From Gemmatimonadota bacterium (GTDB lineage: Bacteria; Gemmatimonadota; Gemmatimonadetes; Gemmatimonadales; Gemmatimonadaceae), in assembly GCA_003142495.1 (NCBI GenBank), contig PLMM01000353.1, positions 1-7,105 of the forward strand: a stretch of DNA of 7,105 nucleotides, read 5' to 3'. Shown piece by piece: positions 1 to 5,560 of the stretch (position 1 is the first letter of the stretch; the number at the start of each line of letters is the position of its first letter). The notes beneath the pieces are model-generated. The model searched no databases and was not told where the DNA came from. It saw only the letters and a list, made by a program, of their open reading frames with translations. The position numbers and the translations under genes were made by a program.

Positions 1-125
1 CGCGGGTGCAGGGTGACTTTCGTTTACCGCGTTCGTGGCGCGTCAGGCGAGACGATCGAATTCCCTCGCGTCGACCACACGTGGAGAATGTTCAAGCTCG
101 TGTTGCCAAAGGCCCGGCGCTATCA

Positions 126-134
126 GGGATTCCC
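126..134. repeat. Short palindromic core GGGATTCCC, first copy
   Basis: GGGA-T-TCCC is a perfect 4-bp inverted repeat around one base. The same nine bases recur at 193-201 inside a longer palindrome, 67 bp downstream start to start. Two copies of the same core could mean paired operator half-sites, but nine bases is short and chance is a real alternative. Confidence 0.3.
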
Positions 135-188
135 CACGTTATCAATGGGTGTATGCCGGACAGCCGCGACGCCGAGAGCTGTCGTGCT

Positions 189-205
189 GTGCGGGATTCC
201 CGCAC
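189..205. repeat. Perfect inverted repeat with 8-bp arms, possible hairpin or terminator
   Basis: GTGCGGGA (189-196), a single T (197), then TCCCGCAC (198-205). The arms are perfectly complementary. As RNA this gives a 7-bp, mostly G:C stem with a three-base ATT loop. On the plus strand it is followed by CTTCTTTCC, which is pyrimidine-rich but not a true T-tract, so a factor-independent terminator for an upstream plus-strand gene is possible but weak. As DNA it could equally be a dimeric repressor site. Confidence 0.5.
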
Positions 206-230
206 CTTCTTTCCACGCTTTGCCCGACAG

Positions 231-248
231 ATGGAAGCCCGCTTCCAT
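231..248. repeat. Perfect inverted repeat with 8-bp arms and CC centre
   Basis: ATGGAAGC (231-238), CC (239-240), GCTTCCAT (241-248). The arms match perfectly. The two-base centre is too tight for a full RNA hairpin, although a 7-bp stem with a four-base loop would form. The symmetry suits a dimeric DNA-binding protein, but no family is recognisable from the motif. Confidence 0.45.
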
Positions 249-275
249 GTGACCGTTGAGAGAGGCGTCGACGCT

Positions 276-292
276 GTGGCAGCTACTGCCAC
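276..292. repeat. Perfect inverted repeat with 7-bp arms
   Basis: GTGGCAG (276-282), CTA (283-285), CTGCCAC (286-292). This is the third perfect palindrome within about 104 bp, with spacing near 42-45 bp between starts. It lies inside the frame that later becomes hydrolase-like, just upstream of where the homology begins. Confidence 0.45.
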
Positions 293-308
293 GACTATTC
301 TGCCTGTG

Positions 309-324
309 CCGGTGTTCGTACCGG
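309..324. repeat. Small inverted repeat, 5-bp arms
   Basis: CCGGT (309-313), a six-base spacer, ACCGG (320-324). On its own this is unremarkable in GC-rich DNA. It is listed because it continues the series of palindromes at 189, 231 and 276. Confidence 0.25.
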
Positions 325-629
325 GCGGGTGTACGAGGAGGACGGCCGGATCTCGCCGGAGCGGCGCTCCGACTCGTCCATGCGCCCACAGTGCTCCTCG
401 TGGGCAGTCACGACACACAGGTTCTCGAATACAACCGCACGGCGATCGCCGCCTTGCAAGGGGAAGCGGAGTTGATCGTCATCCCGCGTGCGACACATCT
501 CTTCGAGGAGCCGGGCACGCTCGAGCAGGTGGCGGAGATCGCGCGCGATTGGCTTGCCCTCAGGCTGCCCAATCGAGGAAGCGTGGGCGCCTCGGCCGCG
601 CTGCCGAACCCCGGTCCAGGTGTCGTTGC

Positions 630-633
630 GTGA
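630..633 (+). promoter_or_regulatory. GTGA stop-start overlap (translational coupling)
   Basis: The last stop codon of the hydrolase remnant (TGA, 631-633) shares bases with the proposed ATPase start (GTG, 630-632). Four-base overlaps of this type usually mean that ribosomes finishing the first frame start the second. A strong Shine-Dalgarno is absent, which fits coupling. It also implies that the remnant frame must still be translated for good ATPase expression, unless the true ATPase start is further in. Confidence 0.45.
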
Positions 634-3275
634 TCTCGGCAGCCGGTGGCGCGAGCGTCGAAGCTTCGGCCGCATCGTCACACCATCCGCTCGTGGTGCG
701 AGATGACTTTGATTCCGCACCACTGACGGCTGCGGCCGACGCCGGCACTGATGAAGCGCTGCGCATGTGCGATTCGACATCGTCGGGATTGACGCAGGAG
801 GAGGCAGCCCGCCGGCTTGCGAATTCCGGCCCAAACGAGATCGCCTCGGAACGGCCGATGAGCCGTGCGCGACGGCTCCTCCACGCACTGCGCAATCCGC
901 TCGTCATCCTCCTATCCGTGCTCGCCGCGCTGTCGTTGGGCTCGGGAGACGTGCGCTCCGCGTCCGTCATCGCCCTCATGATCGTGCTCGGGGTCGCGCT
1001 TCGGTTCGTCCAGGAAGCGCGCGCTGATGCATCCGCCGCAGCGCTGCGTGCGATGATTCACGTCACTGTCGAGGTGCGGCGCGATGGGGAGCCGCGGGAA
1101 ATTCCGTTGCGCGACGTCGTGCCGGGCGACGTGGTCATCGTCGCCGCGGGCGACATGATTCCAGCGGACGTACGACTATTGACGGCGCGCGATCTGTTCG
1201 TGAGCCAGTCGAGTCTCACCGGCGAGTCGCTTCCGGTCGAAAAGAGCGAGACCGTGCTCGTCGACACGAGCACGCGGCCCGCGCTCGAACGCGCCAATCT
1301 CTGCTTCCTCGGCACGAGCGTGCAGAGTGGCACGGCGACGGCCGTCGTGGTGCGCACCGGCGGCGCCACTCTGTTCGGGAACATCGCGCAGCACGTGACG
1401 GCCGAGCCGCCACCATCGGCGTTCGATCGCGGCGTCAGTCGCTTCACCTGGCTCATGATAGGATTCATGGCCGTGATGGTGCCGCTCGTCTTCATCATCA
1501 ACGGCCTCACCAAGCACGACTGGAAGGAGGCCTTCTTCTTTTCGCTCGCAGTCGCAGTGGGACTCACGCCCGAGATGCTCCCCATGATCGTCTCGGTGTG
1601 TCTGTCGAAGGGCGCAGTGGCAATGGCGCGCAAGAAAGCGATCGTGAAGCGGCTGGACGCGATTCAGGACGTTGGCGCAATGGACATCCTGTGCACCGAC
1701 AAGACCGGCACGCTCACGATGGACACGGTAATTCTCGAGCGCTATTGCGACGCGCAGGGGCACGAGTCGAGTCGCGTGCTCCTCGACGCGTTGTTGATCA
1801 GCCAGATGCAGACGGGGCTCAAGAGTGCGCTCGACCTCGCCGTATTGCAGCACGGGCCGCGTCACCCGGAGCTGCACCTCGAGCAGTATCGCAAGGTAGA
1901 CGAGATCCCTTTCGACTTTTCGCGCCGGATGATGTCGGTCGTCGTCGCATCGGGGGAGGCCGACCTGCGGCTGCTCGTGAAGGGCGCGCCCGAAGAAGTA
2001 CTCAAGCGGTGCACGAGCTTCGAGATCGAGGGCGCATCATTCCCGGTGGAGGCTGGTCACACCGATGCGTTGCACGAGCAGTACGACGGGCTCAGCGCAC
2101 AGGGATTTCGAGTGCTCGCGGTCGCCCATCGCAGCGTCTCGCCGAAGCCTGCCTTCACTCCGGCGGATGAGCGCGATCTCACGCTTGCCGGCTACGTCGC
2201 CTTTCTCGATCCACCGAAGGAAACGGCGGGACCCGCGATTGCCGCGCTCGCTGCTTCGGGCATCCGCGTCAAGGTGCTCACGGGTGACAACGAGCTCGTC
2301 ACGCGAGCGGTCTGCGCGCGCGTGCGGCTCGACATGCCAACGGATACCGTGCTGCTGGGCGCGGCTGTCGAAAAGATGACCGACGCGGAGCTTCAAGGCT
2401 CGGTCGAGAGCACGGCGATTTTCGCGCGCCTCGCGCCCGAGGACAAGGCACGCATCATCAGGGCGCTCCAGGCGCGTGGACACGTCGTCGGGTTTCTTGG
2501 CGATGGCATCAACGACGCCCCGGCCCTGCGCGCCGCCGATGTCGGCATCTCGGTGGACGGCGGCGTGGACGTGGCGAGAGAAGCCGCGGACATCATCCTG
2601 CTCGAGAAGAGCCTGATGATCTTGCAGGATGGGGTGCTTGAGGGTCGAAAGGTGTTCTCCAACATCCTCAAATACGTGCGCATGGGAGCAAGCTCGAACT
2701 TCGGCAACATGTTCAGTGTGCTCGGCGCGAGCGCGCTTCTTCCTTTCGTTCCAATGGCGCCGATACAGGTGCTCATGAACAATTTGCTCTACGATTGTTC
2801 TCAGGTACCGATCCCCACGGACAACGTGGATCCCGAACAGATCGCGCATCCACGCCCATGGGACATTGGCGAGATCGGTCGCTACATCCTCATGATCGGC
2901 CCCCTGAGCTCGATTTTCGACTACACCACCTACGCCATCATGTGGTTCGTCTTCGCTGCGCGGACGCCCGCCCACGCGGCGCTCTTTCAAACCGGATGGT
3001 TCGTGGAATCGCTGATGACGCAAACGCTCATTATCCACGTCATCCGCACGAACAAGATCCCGTTTCTACAGAGCCGTGCGAGTTGGCCGCTGATCGCAAC
3101 GACGGTGGCAGTCATGGTGGCGGGGCTCTGGCTGCCCATCTCCCCGCTCGCCGCGGCGCTGGGATTCGTCGCGCTTCCAGGAGCGTACTGGCCACTGCTC
3201 GCGCTCACGCTGCTGCTGTACGTCTCGGTAACTCAAATGGCGAAGATGCTGCTCATTCGACGCCACTGGATCTGA
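630..3275 (+). CDS. mgtA: Magnesium-type P-type ATPase (MgtA-like cation transporter)
   Basis: This is an inner-membrane P-type ATPase that couples ATP hydrolysis to cation movement; the family's known substrate is Mg2+ import. From the GTG at 630 it has 881 residues, normal for the family. In order: cation-ATPase N-terminal domain (SGLTQEEAARRL near residue 52); TM1-TM2 (about 89-128); actuator-domain TGES at 197-200; TM3 (272-293); TM4 with PEMLP at 314-318; phosphorylation motif DKTGTLT, Asp357; nucleotide-binding KGAPEE at 451-456; TGD at 551-553; hinge GDGINDAP at 624-631; then six C-terminal membrane segments from about 690 to 881. LTPEMLPMIV, GAMDILCTDKTG and NNLLYDCSQVPIPTDNVD are MgtA-type signatures that separate it from Ca2+, H+ or heavy-metal pumps. 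No catalytic residue is missing. GTG 630 was chosen because it overlaps the preceding stop as GTGA; only a weak AGG lies nine bases upstream. GTG 693 or ATG 765 are alternatives, but ATG 765 would cut into the N-terminal domain. No M-box or other Mg2+ leader is visible. The actual ion is inferred. Confidence 0.95.
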   Translation: MISAAGGASVEASAASSHHPLVVRDDFDSAPLTAAADAGTDEALRMCDSTSSGLTQEEAARRLANSGPNEIASERPMSRARRLLHALRNPLVILLSVLAALSLGSGDVRSASVIALMIVLGVALRFVQEARADASAAALRAMIHVTVEVRRDGEPREIPLRDVVPGDVVIVAAGDMIPADVRLLTARDLFVSQSSLTGESLPVEKSETVLVDTSTRPALERANLCFLGTSVQSGTATAVVVRTGGATLFGNIAQHVTAEPPPSAFDRGVSRFTWLMIGFMAVMVPLVFIINGLTKHDWKEAFFFSLAVAVGLTPEMLPMIVSVCLSKGAVAMARKKAIVKRLDAIQDVGAMDILCTDKTGTLTMDTVILERYCDAQGHESSRVLLDALLISQMQTGLKSALDLAVLQHGPRHPELHLEQYRKVDEIPFDFSRRMMSVVVASGEADLRLLVKGAPEEVLKRCTSFEIEGASFPVEAGHTDALHEQYDGLSAQGFRVLAVAHRSVSPKPAFTPADERDLTLAGYVAFLDPPKETAGPAIAALAASGIRVKVLTGDNELVTRAVCARVRLDMPTDTVLLGAAVEKMTDAELQGSVESTAIFARLAPEDKARIIRALQARGHVVGFLGDGINDAPALRAADVGISVDGGVDVAREAADIILLEKSLMILQDGVLEGRKVFSNILKYVRMGASSNFGNMFSVLGASALLPFVPMAPIQVLMNNLLYDCSQVPIPTDNVDPEQIAHPRPWDIGEIGRYILMIGPLSSIFDYTTYAIMWFVFAARTPAHAALFQTGWFVESLMTQTLIIHVIRTNKIPFLQSRASWPLIATTVAVMVAGLWLPISPLAAALGFVALPGAYWPLLALTLLLYVSVTQMAKMLLIRRHWI

Positions 3276-3283
3276 ACGGCGGC

Positions 3284-3300
3284 GAGCGGCCGCGCTGCTC
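3284..3300. terminator. Possible hairpin between convergent genes
   Basis: GAGCGGC (3284-3290), loop CGC, GCTGCTC (3294-3300) gives a 7-bp stem with one G:T pair. It occupies most of the 23-bp gap between the ATPase stop and the acyl-CoA ligase stop, where a shared bidirectional terminator would be expected. There is no T-tract on either side, and the right arm runs into the ligase stop codon. Intrinsic termination is therefore only a weak guess. Confidence 0.25.
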
Positions 3301-5440
3301 AGGCTGCGACGATCTGTACGCGCGCGTCGACGATCGTTGCGCCGTGTTCGTGAACGATGACCGGATTCAAGTCGAGCTCCCCGATCTCGGGATGCGCGTC
3401 GACCAGCGCTCCCACGCGCATGATTGTGTCGACGAGCGCCGGCACGTCGCGCGCCGGCGCTCCCCGATAGCCCGTGAGCAGCGGATACGTCCTGAGCGCA
3501 CGGACCATCTCGTTCGCATCGAGCGCCGTGATCGGCGTGAGTCGCACCGACACGTCCTTCAGCAGCTCCACCAGCACGCCGCCCGCGCCACACGCCACCA
3601 CAGGACCGAACTGCGGGTCGTGCACGACGCCGACGATCATCTCCACTCCCGGGCCGGACATGCGCTGCACCACGAATCCTCCCGGTGCGTGTCCCGATGC
3701 GCGGAGACGCGCATTCATGTCCTCGGCCACTGCGAGCACGGCATCCGGCTTCAGCTGCAGACGCACCATTCCAGCATCGGTCTTATGCACGAGTCCCGGT
3801 GAGATCGCCTTGAGCGCGAGCGTGCCGCCCATTGTGCCCGCAGCGCGTGCCGCCGCCGCCGGCGCCTCGACCACCTGCTGTTCGGCCAGGGGGAGACCGT
3901 ACGCCGAGAGCAGCGTCGCCACCTCGCCCGGCAGCAGCCACTCAGCGCCCCGCGCGCGCGCAGCCGCGACGACAGCCGCCGCCTCGGCAACGCGCAGCGT
4001 CTCGAATCGTGGAAGAGGTACGTCCGGACGACGCAGCCAATCGCCGTAAATCGCGACCCGTCCCAGCGCGATCGCTGCATCCTCCGGAAATGCGTACGAC
4101 GCAAGCTGCACATCCCCGGATCGCAGCGCCTCCGGCGTTCCTCGCGACTGCATGAAGACGGTCAGCACGGGCATGGCGCCGCCGAGCGCGTGGGCGCCCT
4201 CCGCGATCGCGCGGGCCGCGTCCTCCGGTGACGTGACGAGTGGCGGAACGAAGATCACGATCATCGCGTCGACGCCCGCATCACCGCCGACGATTCGCAT
4301 CGACTCGCGGTACTGCTCCGCCGTCGCCGAGGCGATCATGTCGACCGGATTCTGGACGCTGGCCGAGGGTGATAGCGCGGCACGCAGCGCGAGCCGTGTC
4401 GCTTCGGTGAGCGCCGCTATTTCGAGCCCCTCCGCGACGCACGCGTCGGCACAAAGAATTCCGGGCCCGCCTGTGTTCGTCAGAATTGCCACGCGGCGTC
4501 CACGGGGCTGCCGCTGGTGAGCGAGGAGCGACGCCACATCGAACATTTGCGCCAGCGTGTCGGTGCGGATCACCCCCGCTTGCAGGAAGAGTGCGTCGAC
4601 CGTGACATCGGATGCGGCGATGAGCGCGCCGGTATGCGAGCTGGTCGCGCGAGCGCCCGCTGGCGTGCGCCCGCTCTTCACTGCGACGATGGGCTTCACA
4701 CGCGCCACCCGGCGTGCAACGCGGGAAAAGTTGCGCGGATTGCCGAACGACTCGAGGTACAGCAGGATCACCTTCGTCCGCTCGTCTTGCTCCCAGTAGC
4801 GCAGAAGATCGTTGCTCGACACATCCGCCTTGTTCCCCACCGACACGAAGCTCGAGATTCCGAGGCCGAGCATGCCGGCGTAGTCGATGATGGCGAGACC
4901 GAGCCCGCCACTTTGCGACATGAAGCCCACGCTTCCGGCTGGTGGTGGTGCCGGAGCGAACGTGGCATCCAGCCGCACCGCGGGATCGGTGTTGACCATC
5001 CCCATGCAGTTCGGGCCGATGAGCCGCATCCCTCCGTCACGGACGATGCGCATGAGCGCCTCCTGCCGCTCGCGTCCCTCCGGGCCGATCTCGGAGAAGC
5101 CTGCGGAGATGACGATGAGCGCCTTCACGCCCTTCCGTCCGCACGCGGTCGCGATGTCGAGCACCCGGTCCGCCGCGACCACGATCACGGCGAGGTCGAC
5201 CGTGCCGGGCACGTCTTCCACCGTCGGGTACGAAACGATGCTCTGTACTTCCTGGGCATTCGGGTTCACCGGATAGAGGCGACCCTTGAACTCGTAGCGC
5301 AGCAGGTTGTGGAAGAGCTCCGCGCTGATCGTACCGCGGCGGCGCGAGGCTCCGATCACGGCAACCGACTGCGGCCGAAAGAACGGCGTCAGCGTGTGCA
5401 CCGTTGCGTCCCATTCGTCGTCAAACGCGGAGGCTGTCAT
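3299..5440 (-). CDS. Acetate/acyl-CoA ligase (ADP-forming), fused alpha-beta subunits
   Basis: This cytosolic enzyme is expected to catalyse acyl-CoA + ADP + phosphate = acid + ATP + CoA. It is a route to ATP from acetyl-CoA or similar thioesters, or acid activation in reverse. The 713 residues read in order: CoA-binding Rossmann-type domain (about 16-112, with VAVIGASRRRGTIS at 27-38); a first flavodoxin-like ligase domain with GPNCMGMVN (142-150) and SQSGGLG (175-181); the SGRTPAGARATSSHTGAL segment, where His269 is the likely phosphorylated histidine; a second ligase domain (about 310-465, TNTGGPG near 321); and a C-terminal ATP-grasp domain (about 485-713) with LKAISPGLVHKTDAGMVRL (543-561), GVVHDPQFGPVVACGAGGVLVE (604-625) and ELDLNPVIV (688-696). 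His552 would be the second, beta-side histidine known in this family. There is no GNAT acetyltransferase domain, so it is not a Pat-type lysine acetyltransferase. ATG 5440 was chosen because protein-like sequence begins there; no Shine-Dalgarno is visible, so a leaderless message is possible. The acyl substrate is unknown. Confidence 0.92.
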   Translation of the reverse strand: MTASAFDDEWDATVHTLTPFFRPQSVAVIGASRRRGTISAELFHNLLRYEFKGRLYPVNPNAQEVQSIVSYPTVEDVPGTVDLAVIVVAADRVLDIATACGRKGVKALIVISAGFSEIGPEGRERQEALMRIVRDGGMRLIGPNCMGMVNTDPAVRLDATFAPAPPPAGSVGFMSQSGGLGLAIIDYAGMLGLGISSFVSVGNKADVSSNDLLRYWEQDERTKVILLYLESFGNPRNFSRVARRVARVKPIVAVKSGRTPAGARATSSHTGALIAASDVTVDALFLQAGVIRTDTLAQMFDVASLLAHQRQPRGRRVAILTNTGGPGILCADACVAEGLEIAALTEATRLALRAALSPSASVQNPVDMIASATAEQYRESMRIVGGDAGVDAMIVIFVPPLVTSPEDAARAIAEGAHALGGAMPVLTVFMQSRGTPEALRSGDVQLASYAFPEDAAIALGRVAIYGDWLRRPDVPLPRFETLRVAEAAAVVAAARARGAEWLLPGEVATLLSAYGLPLAEQQVVEAPAAAARAAGTMGGTLALKAISPGLVHKTDAGMVRLQLKPDAVLAVAEDMNARLRASGHAPGGFVVQRMSGPGVEMIVGVVHDPQFGPVVACGAGGVLVELLKDVSVRLTPITALDANEMVRALRTYPLLTGYRGAPARDVPALVDTIMRVGALVDAHPEIGELDLNPVIVHEHGATIVDARVQIVAA
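3434..3462. repeat. Perfect 10-bp inverted repeat inside the ligase gene
   Basis: GAGCGCCGGC (3434-3443) and GCCGGCGCTC (3453-3462) are perfect complements around a nine-base spacer. The sequence lies in the ATP-grasp part of the ligase gene and encodes ordinary protein (around GAPARDVPALVD). It would form a strong G:C stem in the messenger. GC-rich alternating codons make such stems fairly likely by chance. Confidence 0.4.
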
Positions 5441-5465
5441 GGACCGTGGGGAGATGCGCCCACGA

Positions 5466-5480
5466 CGCTCGCGGCGAGCG
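5466..5480. repeat. Perfect inverted repeat upstream of the acyl-CoA ligase
   Basis: CGCTCGC (5466-5472), G (5473), GCGAGCG (5474-5480). The 7-bp arms are perfect. The repeat lies 26 bp upstream of the ligase ATG and would sit in its leader, or act as an operator if transcription starts nearby. Confidence 0.4.
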
Positions 5481-5511
5481 GCGTGATTGCCGGAATGATA
5501 GTGTGTCCGTA

Positions 5512-5522
5512 CATCAATGATG
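5512..5522. repeat. Small palindrome CATCA-A-TGATG, candidate operator
   Basis: CATCA and TGATG flank a single A. This is a perfect 5-bp inverted repeat in the AT-rich centre of the divergent region, a plausible place for a regulator to control both genes. It is short and matches no regulator site that I can name. Confidence 0.3.
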
Positions 5523-5545
5523 ATAAAGCATCGGCAGTGACGTCC

Positions 5546-5551
5546 AAGGAG
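5546..5551 (+). promoter_or_regulatory. Strong Shine-Dalgarno AAGGAG that fixes the phosphorylase start
   Basis: AAGGAG ends nine bases before the GTG at 5561, an ideal spacing. It singles out that GTG among several in-frame upstream starts (for example ATG 5495, GTG 5501 and GTG 5537), none of which has a comparable site. Confidence 0.75.
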
Positions 5552-5560
5552 CATCGCACC

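Larger units (their letters stand above)
1..255. other. Region without a recognisable gene, rich in short inverted repeats
   Basis: I see no protein family here in any of the six frames. A small plus-strand frame (13-252, GTG start, 79 residues) and an overlapping minus-strand frame exist, but both have arbitrary-looking composition and no motif I recognise. The region instead carries closely spaced perfect inverted repeats (126-134, 189-205, 231-248, and just beyond it 276-292 and 309-324), listed separately. It may be the end of an upstream intergenic region, or sequence brought next to the truncated hydrolase by a deletion or rearrangement. The window edge prevents a decision. Confidence 0.5.
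256..633 (+). pseudogene. 5'-truncated dienelactone-hydrolase-like alpha/beta hydrolase (C-terminal part)
   Basis: The open frame can be read from a TTG at 256 (125 residues), but family resemblance starts only near 322-334, at a segment reading RAGVRGGRPDLAG. From there it matches what I know of the C-terminal half of alpha/beta hydrolases of the dienelactone hydrolase type, often fused to a phosphoribosyltransferase domain in bacteria. A strand-loop segment APTVLLVGSHD places the likely catalytic Asp at 412-414. The segment ATHLFEEPG places the likely catalytic His at 496-498. The helix EQVAEIARDWLALRL is the usual C-terminus. The N-terminal half, with the oxyanion region and the GxSxG-type nucleophile elbow, is missing, and no start codon with a ribosome binding site is visible. 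About 20 low-complexity residues follow the normal family end. The stop TGA (631-633) overlaps the ATPase start. An active protein is unlikely, though the remnant could still couple translation to the ATPase. A frame change near 265-320 rather than a clean deletion is also possible. Confidence 0.6.
5441..5560. promoter_or_regulatory. Divergent intergenic promoter region
   Basis: These 120 bp separate the divergently transcribed ligase and phosphorylase genes and must hold both promoters unless one is read from elsewhere. The stretch from about 5483 to 5530 is clearly AT-richer than its surroundings. It contains two AATGAT repeats, followed by AG at 5500 and by GATAAAG near 5527. On the plus strand TTGCCG (5487-5492) could be a -35 element with a poor -10 (TACATC, 5510-5515). 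On the minus strand TATCAT (5500-5495) could be a -10, but no well-spaced -35 is seen. I do not see a clear FNR, CRP or DosR box. Promoter placement is tentative; the region assignment is firm. Confidence 0.55.

Noticed and set aside
13..252. 79-residue plus-strand open frame at the window start
   Set aside because: No recognisable motif, no convincing ribosome binding site, and it spans the palindrome cluster; short open frames are expected at this GC content.
1..340. Possible integron attC, CRISPR or REP array because of the palindromes
   Set aside because: The palindromes have different sequences, there is no repeated unit with spacers, and no GTTRRRY/RYYYAAC pair brackets them.
6..629. 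N-terminal extension of the ATPase frame back to position 6
   Set aside because: The added 208 residues resemble no ATPase domain, would overlap the hydrolase remnant entirely, and exceed the family's normal length.
2037..3038. 333-residue minus-strand open frame opposite the ATPase
   Set aside because: It is a GC-driven shadow with no motif, while the ATPase on the other strand has all of its catalytic motifs.
2795..3802. 335-residue plus-strand frame overlapping the ATPase end and ligase gene
   Set aside because: It overlaps two real genes out of frame, and its composition is that of a shadow (many Arg/His residues).
4517..5560. Long plus-strand open frame continuous with and upstream of the phosphorylase gene (would give an 854-residue protein)
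   Set aside because: It is antisense to the well-supported acyl-CoA ligase, its translation is Arg/His-rich without motifs, and a strong AAGGAG fixes the real start at 5561.
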